Shown piece by piece: positions 36,241 through 43,496 of a stretch of 64,000 nucleotides of DNA. Source of the DNA: JAWKIJ01 sp041394325. Lineage in GTDB: Bacteria; Actinomycetota; Acidimicrobiia; Acidimicrobiales; Microtrichaceae. The translations under genes were made by a program, and so were the position numbers. The notes beneath the pieces are model-generated. The model was not told the origin of the DNA. It made no database searches and was given only the letters and a program-made list of their open reading frames with translations. Within the stretch, counting starts at the first letter, position 1; each line of letters starts with the position of its first letter. Location: NCBI GenBank assembly GCA_041394325.1, contig JAWKIJ010000001.1, positions 992,001 through 1,056,000 of the forward strand. The letters run 5' to 3'.

Positions 36241-36467
36241 GTCGGATGAGATGTCGACGCGGGTGACACGTGAATGCGGACCGGCCCGTGCGCGCCGCGC
36301 AGTCGCCGCTCGATGACGTTCCGGTGCACCTTCGTGCACTCGAACCCTTCCCTTGTGCCTCCCCAGACGATCGTAAACCTAGTGCATGCACTCCGTGAGG
36401 TTTGTATCAAGATGGTTTCGATCCCGGCTCCACGCCCTATCGACGTCGACCGGGTGTCCCGTGTCGG
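36241..36467. other. intergenic region upstream of the large unknown gene
   Basis: This 227-base stretch contains the most AT-rich part of the neighbourhood (about 36370-36425) and a perfect 12-base palindrome, AGTGCATGCACT, at 36381-36392. Since the downstream large gene starts at its left edge, it probably holds that gene's promoter. I cannot place convincing -35 and -10 boxes. Confidence 0.4.
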
Positions 36468-38201
36468 TCAATCGCGCGGACGGCCTGCCCGGAGGAGTCG
36501 TCCGGCGAGTTCGCCGGTGTGGCGGCCGTGGTCGAGGAAGTGGCGGCCGTTCACCACGGTGTGCGCGATGCCCTCGGAACGCTGGACGAATCGCGGTGCA
36601 CCCCCGGGAAAGTCATGGACGATCTCGGGTAGTGGTAGTGACAACGCCTCGAGGTCGAACACGTTGAGGTCGGCGTAGCGCCCGGGGGCGATCACCCCTC
36701 GGTCCCGATAGCCGGCGAGCGTCGCGGTGTCGGAGGTGAGCCGTCGGACTCCCTCCTCGATGCCGAACACCGCCCGGTCACGAACCCAGTGCGACAGGAA
36801 GAACGTCGGCTGGCTCGCGCCCATGATCTGGGTGGCGTGGGCACCGGCATCCGCAAGCCCCATGACGCCGACCGGCGACGCAAGGAGCTCGTCGATCGCG
36901 TCGAAGTCGTCGTTGAGGACCGGCCAGTTGGCAATCGCCCGCCCGTCGGTCCGATCCAACACGTCGAGGTAGTGGGCGAGCGGTGTCGTCCCCGATGCCG
37001 CCGCCTGGGCGGCGATGCTGTCGCCCGGCTCGTAGCGATAGACCGCACCGTGGTCGGGTGTCATCAGGTACATGCGCTCGTAGGGCTCCCACGGCTGCTC
37101 CGCCGCCTGCGCTATCAGGGCGGCCCGGGTTGCCGGGTCGCGGATCGCGGCCAATCGGCCGGCCTGATCCAAGGCCTTCAACGGCCCGAAGGCCTCCAGC
37201 CCGTCCAGGAGGGTGTTCGCACCGAGGCTGAACAACACTCCGATCGATCGCGGCGTGGTCTGGGGGCGGAGGTTCGCGCCGGTGAGGTTGGCGGCTTCGG
37301 CCAGGTCGAGGACGTGTCGGTAGTGGTCACCCATCGAGCGCATCTGCATGAGATTGAAGGTGAACGGCCGGCCCGTTCGTCGGCTGAGCTCCGCGATCCA
37401 TGACATCTCCGCGTCGACGCGGCTGGTGGAGCCGTCCGACTCGTTGTATCGGGGCGCGCACTCGATCAGTCCTGCGCCGAGGCGCCCGAGGGGTTCGGCG
37501 ATCGCAAAGAACTCCGCGGGGTCCGACCATGTACCGGGTACCGAGCGCCCGTCGGGCGTCCGGTGGGTCAGGCTCCGCGAGATCGAGTATCCGACCGCGC
37601 CGGCGAGCAGCGCCTCCTCGACCAGGGCGGCCATCTCGTCGAGTTCCTGTCGGGACGCCTCGAAGTCCGGATCGCACGAGGCATCACCGCACACGTAGGT
37701 GCGCAACGCGACGTCGCCGACGTATCCACCCGCATTGATGCCCTTGGGCACGGCATCCACCGCGTCCAGATACTGCCCGTAGGTCTCCCATTCCCACGTG
37801 AGGCCCTCGACGATCGCCGACGCGGGGATGTCCTCGACCGACTCCATCAACGAGGCAAGGGTCGCGGCATCGCCCTTGCGCAGCGGAGCGAACGTCATTC
37901 CGCAGTTGCCCATCACCACCGAGGTGACCCCGTGCCAGGAGCTCGACGTCATCAGGGGGTCCCAGCAGATCTGCGCATCCAAGTGGGAGTGCAGGTCGAC
38001 GAAGCCCGGGCTGACGTACATACCGGACGCGTCCAACACCACGCGGGCGGCGTTGTCGGCCAACTCGCCGACCTCTGTGATGCGGTCACCGTCCACGGCG
38101 ACGTCGGCCCGTCTCGCTTCGGCGCCGGTCCCGTCCACGACCGTGCCACCCCTGATCACCAGATCATGCGCCACTCGGACCCCCGTTTCGTTCCCCGGCA
38201 T
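36468..38201 (-). CDS. N-acyl-D-amino-acid deacylase / amidohydrolase family protein
   Basis: The 577-residue protein belongs to the D-aminoacylase group: IRGGTVVDGTGAEARRADVAV at the N-terminus, the metal-binding DLHSHLD, the MGNCGMTFAPLR segment, and the late GLADAGAHATQIMG and APGRYADLNVFDLEAL motifs. Members hydrolyse N-acyl-D-amino acids or related cyclic amides with zinc. Substrate is not readable; many actinobacterial paralogues are uncharacterised. GGGAGGGG precedes ATG 38201. The gene is followed after 227 bases by the large unknown gene on the same strand. Confidence 0.88.
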   Translation of the reverse strand: MPGNETGVRVAHDLVIRGGTVVDGTGAEARRADVAVDGDRITEVGELADNAARVVLDASGMYVSPGFVDLHSHLDAQICWDPLMTSSSWHGVTSVVMGNCGMTFAPLRKGDAATLASLMESVEDIPASAIVEGLTWEWETYGQYLDAVDAVPKGINAGGYVGDVALRTYVCGDASCDPDFEASRQELDEMAALVEEALLAGAVGYSISRSLTHRTPDGRSVPGTWSDPAEFFAIAEPLGRLGAGLIECAPRYNESDGSTSRVDAEMSWIAELSRRTGRPFTFNLMQMRSMGDHYRHVLDLAEAANLTGANLRPQTTPRSIGVLFSLGANTLLDGLEAFGPLKALDQAGRLAAIRDPATRAALIAQAAEQPWEPYERMYLMTPDHGAVYRYEPGDSIAAQAAASGTTPLAHYLDVLDRTDGRAIANWPVLNDDFDAIDELLASPVGVMGLADAGAHATQIMGASQPTFFLSHWVRDRAVFGIEEGVRRLTSDTATLAGYRDRGVIAPGRYADLNVFDLEALSLPLPEIVHDFPGGAPRFVQRSEGIAHTVVNGRHFLDHGRHTGELAGRLLRAGRPRD

Positions 38202-38265
38202 CGGTCCCCTCCCACGATAGGTCGCACCGGGCGGCCCGCTCGGGGTGGAGGGCCGGACGGATCAT

Positions 38266-38295
38266 CGGCTCTCGAAAAGCTTCGTCGGAGAGCCG
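38266..38295. promoter_or_regulatory. hairpin-forming inverted repeat in the divergent region
   Basis: CGGCTCTC pairs with GAGAGCCG around a 14-base loop that itself contains CGAA/TTCG. It lies between the deacylase start (38201) and the small zinc-ribbon gene (38373). It may be an operator or leader structure; no function can be assigned. Confidence 0.3.
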
Positions 38296-38372
38296 GCCGT
38301 GTCGAAGGGAGATCAGGGGCCTTCGTGACGACACACGAGGCCTCTGGGACCGACACCACGAAGGAAACGGCC

Positions 38373-38555
38373 ATGGGCTTCACCGACGACGCTGAGGACA
38401 ACGACCGACTCGCCGACACGGGGTGTCGGCACTGCTCGGGATTGTGCGCGGGCCGAAACGCCCGATGCCCCTACTGCAAGAAGTGGCTGCGGCGTGAGCC
38501 GGTGACCGTCGGTGCGCCTGCGGCGGCCGGTCTCGACCCTCGCTCCAAGGTCTGA
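38373..38555 (+). CDS. small zinc-ribbon-like protein (60 residues)
   Basis: The reading frame MGFTDDAEDNDRLADTGCRH carries two CxxC pairs (CRHC and CPYC, with a further Cys between) arranged as a zinc ribbon, then a basic patch KKWLRRE. AAGGAAA lies upstream of ATG 38373. An in-frame GTG further upstream would add 16 residues. Nothing identifies its role; small zinc ribbons are often nucleic-acid or protein adaptors. It precedes the crotonyl-CoA carboxylase/reductase gene by 76 bases, on the same strand. Confidence 0.55.
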   Translation: MGFTDDAEDNDRLADTGCRHCSGLCAGRNARCPYCKKWLRREPVTVGAPAAAGLDPRSKV

Positions 38556-38617
38556 GCCCGTCGCGCGTTCCGATCGGGTCGGGGTTCGTCCACATCGACG
38601 CCCCTCGGCCGGGCCGG

Positions 38618-38623
38618 TAACTT
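38618..38623 (+). promoter_or_regulatory. candidate -10 box of a leaderless promoter (ccr)
   Basis: TAACTT ends 8 bases before ATG 38632 and no ribosome binding site is present. TCGACG at 38595-38600 could serve as a -35 with 17-base spacing. Confidence 0.45.
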
Positions 38624-38631
38624 CGCGGCCC

Positions 38632-39987
38632 ATGTCGATGCAGAACATCCTCGAGGCGATCCAGAACGACGCGAGCGCCGAGGAGCTTGCCAACCTGCCG
38701 CTACCGGAGAGCTACCGCGCCGCGCACGTACTGCGCTCCGAGCAGGAGATGTGGGACGGGGTCGCCTCCCCCGACAAGGACCCACGCAAGTCGCTGCACG
38801 TCGGCGAGGTCCCCACCCCCGAGATCGCCCCCGACGAGGTGTACATCGCGGTGATGGCGTCGTCGATCAACTTCAACACCGTCTGGACGTCGATCTTCGA
38901 GCCGCTGCCCACGTTCATGTTCCTGGACCGCCTCGGCAAGGAGTCCGTGTGGGGCAGGCGCCACCGGCAGGACTTCCACGTGGTGGGCTCCGATGCGGCG
39001 GCGGTGGTCGTCCGGGTCGGTTCGGCGGTACGAAACTGGAAGCCGGGTGACCGTGTCACGGTGCACTGCAACCATGTCGACGACCAGGATCCGTCGGCGC
39101 ACGACGACTCGATGCTCGCCTCGAACCAGCGGATCTGGGGCTTCGAGACCAACTACGGAGGGCTCGCCGACCTCGCCGTCGTCAAGGCGAACCAACTCAT
39201 GCCGAAGCCGGCGCATCTCACCTGGGAGGAGTCGGCGGTCAACGCGCTGTGCGCGTCCACTTCGTACCGGATGCTCGTCGGCCGTCACGCCGCGCAGATG
39301 CGCCAGGGCGACAACGTGTTCGTCTGGGGTGCGACCGGCGGAATCGGGGCCTATGCCATCCAACTCGTTCTCAACGGCGGGGGCACCCCGGTAGGAGTCG
39401 TGTCGAGCCCGAACCGTGTGAAGTTGCTCGAGGCGATGGGGTGTGAGCACGTCATCGACCGCGCGGCCGAGGGGTACCGGTTCTGGTCCGACGACGACAC
39501 CCAGGACGAGGCCGAATGGCGGCGGCTGGGCAAGAAGGTCCGGTCGTTGGTCGGCGACGATCCCGACATCGTGTTCGAGCATCCCGGTCGCGCCACGATG
39601 GGCGCATCCGTCTTCATCACCAAGCGCGGTGGGACCGTGGTGACGTGCGCGGCGACGTCGGGCTACATGCTGGAGTTCGACAACCGTCACCTCTGGATGA
39701 AGCTGAAGCGGATCGTGTCCAGCCACTTCGCCAACTATCAGGAGGCGTGGAACATGAACCGGCTCATCGCGAACGGTCGCATCCAGCCGGTGATGAGTGA
39801 GGTGTTCGGTCTCGACGAGGTGGGTGAGGCCGCGCTCAAGGTCCATCGGAACGAGGCCGAGGGGAAGCTCGGCGTGTTGTGCCTCGCGCCCGAGGCGGGG
39901 CAGGGTGTGACCGATCCGGAGATGCGCGAGAAAGTCGGCGAGGACCGGATCACTCTGTTCGCCCGTCACGCGCGGGGCGAGCTCTGA
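38632..39987 (+). CDS. ccr: crotonyl-CoA carboxylase/reductase
   Basis: The 451-residue protein is a medium-chain reductase of the Ccr group. It shows SSINFNTVWTSIFEPLPTF, FHVVGSDAAAVVVRVG, VHCNHVDDQDPSAHDDSM, IWGFETNYGGLADLAVVKANQLMPKPAHL, the NADPH loop WGATGGIGAYAIQL and VFEHPGRATMGASVFI. Ccr converts crotonyl-CoA, CO2 and NADPH to ethylmalonyl-CoA, either in the ethylmalonyl-CoA pathway of acetate assimilation or to supply extender units. mce, pccB and pccE follow within 8 kb, which supports a C4/C3 acyl-CoA role. ATG 38632 is the natural start. Confidence 0.93.
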   Translation: MSMQNILEAIQNDASAEELANLPLPESYRAAHVLRSEQEMWDGVASPDKDPRKSLHVGEVPTPEIAPDEVYIAVMASSINFNTVWTSIFEPLPTFMFLDRLGKESVWGRRHRQDFHVVGSDAAAVVVRVGSAVRNWKPGDRVTVHCNHVDDQDPSAHDDSMLASNQRIWGFETNYGGLADLAVVKANQLMPKPAHLTWEESAVNALCASTSYRMLVGRHAAQMRQGDNVFVWGATGGIGAYAIQLVLNGGGTPVGVVSSPNRVKLLEAMGCEHVIDRAAEGYRFWSDDDTQDEAEWRRLGKKVRSLVGDDPDIVFEHPGRATMGASVFITKRGGTVVTCAATSGYMLEFDNRHLWMKLKRIVSSHFANYQEAWNMNRLIANGRIQPVMSEVFGLDEVGEAALKVHRNEAEGKLGVLCLAPEAGQGVTDPEMREKVGEDRITLFARHARGEL

Positions 39988-40045
39988 TCGATACGGCGGC
40001 GGTGCCGCGGACGGTCGCGGGTTGTGCCGTCGGCGGGAACGCGGC

Positions 40046-41314
40046 TCAGTCGCTGGTGCAGCGCCCCTCGGCCACGGGTCCGTTGGGCCCGAGCCGCCAG
40101 CGGTCGGCGAGCGTGTCGTCGTTGAGGTAGATGTCGCCCTGAAGGTCGTCGATGCTCGACGGGGCCTTCTCGTTCAGGCTGTTGAAGCTCTGGACGGCTT
40201 GCTCGATCAGGCGGCGTTCCTCGCCGCAGGCTCGTCGGTCGCTCCGTGTGATCCGTGAGTTCAGCACCGTGGTGGTCAGCCAGAAGCCGGTCAACAGGAT
40301 CGGGACCACCCCGAGGAACATTCCCATCCCGGCGAGCTTCGAGCCCGCGAGTTGTGGCCGCGAGTCGCGGATCTCCCGGGCCGCGTACCGCGATACCGCG
40401 ATCGCCACCGCTGCAGCGAACACGACCGGGATGCCGATCAGCAGTACCAGGCCCAGATGCCCGGACGGATCGCCGGTCACACGGAGGCTCGACAACAGCA
40501 GGTCCAGGTCGGGCCTGCGGGTGGCCCTCGTGATGAATCGCTGGTCGCTGAACTGCGCGGCCATCAGCACCACGAAGGGTGCGAGGCAGAGGAGGGACAC
40601 CAGCACCGACAGCATCGCGAGCCAACTCGGCTCCGCGTACTCGACCATGGTGGTGGACGAGACGGTGTCGAGGATCGACTGGCGACGGGTGACGACGAGC
40701 ACCGCGTCCACCACGATCACCAGCCCCACCACGACGGTGGCCACGAGGAGGACGGTGGAGACGACGTCGACGATGCCGTCGTAGTGGTCGCCGTCCCTGA
40801 ATGGTCCACCCACGAGGGTTACGGCGACGAACAGGGTCGGGCCGAGCGCGCTCATGAGGGCGAGCGTGAACGGCAGCGCGCCGCGCAACGCCGGATGCAC
40901 CACCCGGTGCCGTTCGACGTTGTCCACCACGCGCAATCCGAGTTGGCGCATTCCGAAACTCGGTCGGGAATGGCTCAGCGGGCGGATGAGGATGAAGGCC
41001 AGGACCACGAGGGTGACCAGGAGGGTCACGGCCCCCGATGCCGGGAGTACCGCCGGGGACGCGGTGCACTTGTTGCGGCCGTCCTCCAGCGAACAATGTT
41101 GGAACGCGTCGGTCGCGACCGCGCCGATCCAGACCAGGAGGATTTGGATCGTGCCCACGGCCGACGCGGCCAGCCACACGTCGAGCCAGTGCGCCCAGAA
41201 GCGGCGCCAGAAGCCGGCCGGCTTCGACGGTTCGTCGTGGGGCAGCCGGGCGCCCGGAGACACGGCCCATCCCGGGCCTTGGTCGTGCCGGTGCCCCTGG
41301 GTGTCGATGGACAT
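40046..41314 (-). CDS. RDD-family-like membrane protein with extracytoplasmic C-terminal domain
   Basis: The 422-residue protein opens with a hydrophilic segment and FWRRFWAHWLDVWLAAS, an RDD-like first helix, and has about eight membrane helices in total. After the last one (MFLGVVPILLTGFWLTTTVL) a roughly 70-residue tail with two cysteines (RRACGEERRLIEQAVQSFNS ... VAEGRC) looks like the periplasmic half of a type II pseudopilin. The role is unknown. The gene is transcribed toward ccr and is divergent from the HAD hydrolase gene. Confidence 0.7.
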   Translation of the reverse strand: MSIDTQGHRHDQGPGWAVSPGARLPHDEPSKPAGFWRRFWAHWLDVWLAASAVGTIQILLVWIGAVATDAFQHCSLEDGRNKCTASPAVLPASGAVTLLVTLVVLAFILIRPLSHSRPSFGMRQLGLRVVDNVERHRVVHPALRGALPFTLALMSALGPTLFVAVTLVGGPFRDGDHYDGIVDVVSTVLLVATVVVGLVIVVDAVLVVTRRQSILDTVSSTTMVEYAEPSWLAMLSVLVSLLCLAPFVVLMAAQFSDQRFITRATRRPDLDLLLSSLRVTGDPSGHLGLVLLIGIPVVFAAAVAIAVSRYAAREIRDSRPQLAGSKLAGMGMFLGVVPILLTGFWLTTTVLNSRITRSDRRACGEERRLIEQAVQSFNSLNEKAPSSIDDLQGDIYLNDDTLADRWRLGPNGPVAEGRCTSD

Positions 41315-41397
41315 GTGCGCGCTCCGGATCGGGGAACCGGGCGACTCTATCCGAGCCGTCGAGTCGGCCGCCGCGAGGATCGGTGGCGCGCTCTTCC

Positions 41398-41403
41398 TAA
41401 GGT
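41398..41403 (+). promoter_or_regulatory. candidate -10 box of a leaderless promoter (HAD gene)
   Basis: TAAGGT ends 7 bases before ATG 41411. The following GGTGGGTCC is a poor ribosome binding site, so leaderless initiation is plausible. Confidence 0.4.
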
Positions 41404-41410
41404 GGGTCCG

Positions 41411-42034
41411 ATGTCGGGTGAGTTCGGTACGCGTTGGTCGACCGGGCTCGACGCCGTGATCTTCGACCTGGACGGCGTGATCCGGCACTACGACCGCCGT
41501 CAGGAGCTCGCAATCGAGCGGCGTCACGATCTGCCGGCCGGTTCGATCCTCACCACCGCGTTCGGGGGGCCGCTCGGCGACGCCTTCCAGCGGGGCCGAA
41601 TCGACAGGGTCGAGTTCACCGCCTCGCTGGGTGAGGCCCTGGGGAACACGGCGGCGGCACGGGAGTTCATGGCGTTGCGGGCCGAGGTGGATCCCGGGGC
41701 GGTGGCGGTGGTCGCGGCGCTCCAGGAACGGGTCCCGGTCGCGTTGCTCACGAACGGCTCGGTTCATACGCGTGACGAGCTGGTCGAACAGGGACTCGAC
41801 GGCGTGTTCGAACACGTCGTGAACTCCGCCGAGCTCGGAGCGAAGAAGCCCGAGCCGGCGGCGTATCGTGCAGCGCTCGATCTACTCGGGGTCGAGGCGA
41901 CCAGGGCACTGTTCATCGACGACCACGAACCCAACGTCGTCGGTGCCCGTGAGGTCGGCCTCCGCGCGCATCTGTATCTGGGGTTGGCGTCGCTGACCGA
42001 CGAGCTGGTGGGCCTGGGGTTGCGGGCTTCGTGA
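41411..42034 (+). CDS. HAD-superfamily hydrolase
   Basis: The 207-residue protein has the four HAD motifs: DAVIFDLDGVIRHY (nucleophile Asp), LLTNGSV (motif II), GAKKPEPAAY (motif III Lys) and FIDDHEPNVVGAREVGL (motif IV). A small alpha-helical cap lies between motifs I and II. It is likely a phosphatase or haloacid dehalogenase-type enzyme; the substrate is not readable. Its stop lies close to the mce gene, about 66 bases upstream of that start, and the two are probably transcribed together. Confidence 0.87.
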   Translation: MSGEFGTRWSTGLDAVIFDLDGVIRHYDRRQELAIERRHDLPAGSILTTAFGGPLGDAFQRGRIDRVEFTASLGEALGNTAAAREFMALRAEVDPGAVAVVAALQERVPVALLTNGSVHTRDELVEQGLDGVFEHVVNSAELGAKKPEPAAYRAALDLLGVEATRALFIDDHEPNVVGAREVGLRAHLYLGLASLTDELVGLGLRAS

Positions 42035-42099
42035 CGGGCGCGGTCGGTGCTTCGTCCCGCCGTCGGTGCTCCGCCGGGGACTGTGGAATGATCTCCGCC

Positions 42100-42504
42100 A
42101 TGTTGCTCACCGAGATCGACCACGTCGCCATCGCAGTCCGGGACCTCGACGCCGCGGTCGACTACTACCGGCGTGCGTTCGGCGCGGAGGTTGCTCACCG
42201 CGAGATCGTCGAGTCCGACGGGGTCGAGGAGGCCCTCGTCAGGGTAGCGGACTCCTACATCCAGCTCACTGCGGCGACGCGGCCGGACTCACCGATCGCG
42301 AAGGCGATCGAGAAGCGCGGGGAGGGGCTTCACCACATCGGCTACCGGGTCGACGACTGCGCTGTGGCGCTCAGGGCGATGGTCGAAGCGGGAGCAACGC
42401 CCATCGATGCGGCCCCCCGCCCCGGCAGTCGCGGGACCACGGTGGCGTTCGTACACCCGAAGGGCAACTTCGGCGTGTTGGTCGAACTCGTCCAGGAGCA
42501 CTGA
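42100..42504 (+). CDS. mce: methylmalonyl-CoA/ethylmalonyl-CoA epimerase
   Basis: The 134-residue protein is a glyoxalase-fold epimerase: LTEIDHVAIAVRDLDAAVDYYRRAFGAEV (metal-ligand His), SYIQLTAATRPDSPIAKAIEKRGEGLHHIGYRVDD (second His region) and the C-terminal FVHPKGNFGVLVELVQ (Glu ligand). It interconverts the (R) and (S) forms of methylmalonyl-CoA, and in Ccr-containing bacteria also of ethylmalonyl-CoA. ATG 42100 is chosen for the best family N-terminus; ATG 42088 is possible. It is linked to ccr and pccB by context. Confidence 0.92.
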   Translation: MLLTEIDHVAIAVRDLDAAVDYYRRAFGAEVAHREIVESDGVEEALVRVADSYIQLTAATRPDSPIAKAIEKRGEGLHHIGYRVDDCAVALRAMVEAGATPIDAAPRPGSRGTTVAFVHPKGNFGVLVELVQEH

Positions 42505-42527
42505 CGTCGCGGCCCGGCACCCGCGGG

Positions 42528-43427
42528 TCAACTCGGCTCGGTCGAGGGACCCCGTGTCCTCGCGAGCGTGTCGAGCCGTCCGACCACATCGGCCACGTCG
42601 AGGCGACGAGACCATTCGGCGAATTCCGGCGTCGGTCCCGTCCAACGCCATCGCTCGGGCGTGCCGACGTCGATGTCGGTCTCGAGAGTCGCGATGCGAC
42701 GAAACAACAGTGCTTCGTCGAACCGTTCGGCGAGGGTGGCGCACAGCTTCGCGGCGCCGCGGACGGTGATGTCCCACTGGCCGGGGGCGAGGGGGATGTC
42801 CTCCAGGTGACCGTAGCGGGCGAGGACGGCGGCGGCCGACTTGGCCCCCCAACCCGCCAACCCGGGAAACCCGTCCGCTGAGTCGCCGACGAGGGCCAAC
42901 CAGTCGGGGATCGACTCGGGGGCGACGCCGAACTTCCCCTTCACCCCCGCGACGTCGCGGATCACCCCGGCGCGTCTGTCGAACTGGACCACGTCGGAGT
43001 CGCGGACGAGTTGCGCCATGTCCTTGTCGGGGGTGCACACGATCACGCGTTCCACCGCCGGGTCGGCCACGGCAACCTCGGTCGCCGCGGCGAGCGCGTC
43101 GTCGGCCTCGAAGGTGGTCATGGCCCAAACGGTGAAACCGGCGGCACGCAGCGCCTCCTCCAACCAGGGGAACTGCGCGAACAACTCCGGGTCGATCCCG
43201 TCGCCGTTCTTGTAGGTGGGCCAGAGGTCGTTGCGGAAGGACTCGATCACGTGGTCGGTGGCGACGCCGACGTGTGTCGCTCCGTCCTCCAACAGCGACG
43301 TCAGCGAGCGCAGCACCCCGCGCACGGCGCCCACCTCGGCTCCGTCGACCGAGCTGGTGTGCCCACCCCCGGGCGCATAGAAGTACCGGAACAGTTCGTA
43401 GGTGCCGTCGATCAGGTGGACCTGCAT
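42528..43427 (-). CDS. 5'-3' exonuclease (PolA N-domain-like, FEN family)
   Basis: The 299-residue protein matches the stand-alone 5'-nuclease of the PolA/FEN family: MQVHLIDGTYELFRYFYAP, SFRNDLWPTYKNGDG, TTFEADDALAAATEVA, VCTPDKDMAQLV and LVGDSADGFPGLAGWGAKSAAAVL (H3TH region). The acidic metal ligands are present. It cleaves flaps or 5' ends during repair and Okazaki processing. It follows the ATP-dependent ligase on the same strand. Its start lies in a TAACCT-CAGCCG-ATG module that is duplicated upstream, so it is probably translated from a leaderless mRNA. Confidence 0.88.
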   Translation of the reverse strand: MQVHLIDGTYELFRYFYAPGGGHTSSVDGAEVGAVRGVLRSLTSLLEDGATHVGVATDHVIESFRNDLWPTYKNGDGIDPELFAQFPWLEEALRAAGFTVWAMTTFEADDALAAATEVAVADPAVERVIVCTPDKDMAQLVRDSDVVQFDRRAGVIRDVAGVKGKFGVAPESIPDWLALVGDSADGFPGLAGWGAKSAAAVLARYGHLEDIPLAPGQWDITVRGAAKLCATLAERFDEALLFRRIATLETDIDVGTPERWRWTGPTPEFAEWSRRLDVADVVGRLDTLARTRGPSTEPS

Positions 43428-43433
43428 CGGCTG

Positions 43434-43439
43434 AGGTTA
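43434..43439 (-). promoter_or_regulatory. candidate -10 box of a leaderless promoter (exonuclease), copy 1
   Basis: TAACCT on the minus strand ends 6 bases before the exonuclease ATG at 43427. The same box and spacing recur in the upstream copy. Confidence 0.5.
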
Positions 43440-43484
43440 CGAGGCCGATTCGGTGTCGGGTGGTGTGGGTGGGTGGACCTGCAT
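43437..43484 (-). CDS. 15-codon upstream ORF created by the 35-bp duplication
   Basis: The upstream copy provides its own TAACCT box and ATG. The resulting frame reads MQVHPPTPPDTESAS and stops inside the second copy. It begins like the exonuclease (MQVH) and ends like the ligase (SAS). It could be a translated leader peptide or an accident of the duplication; no ribosome binding site is present. Confidence 0.3.
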   Translation of the reverse strand: MQVHPPTPPDTESAS

Positions 43485-43490
43485 CGGCTG

Positions 43491-43496
43491 AGGTTA
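43491..43496 (-). promoter_or_regulatory. candidate -10 box, duplicated copy 2
   Basis: A second TAACCT, identical in context to the one at 43434-43439, overlaps the ligase stop codon and ends 6 bases before the ATG at 43484. Transcription from it would start before the 15-codon ORF. Confidence 0.4.

Noticed and set aside
36381..36392. Palindrome AGTGCATGCACT as a proven operator
   Set aside because: A 12-bp palindrome is expected by chance about sixteen times in a window of this size; kept only as a note on the intergenic region.
40352..41410. Plus-strand frame running into the HAD gene
   Set aside because: It is antisense to the RDD-like membrane protein and is low-complexity Arg/His/Gly; the HAD protein begins at 41411.
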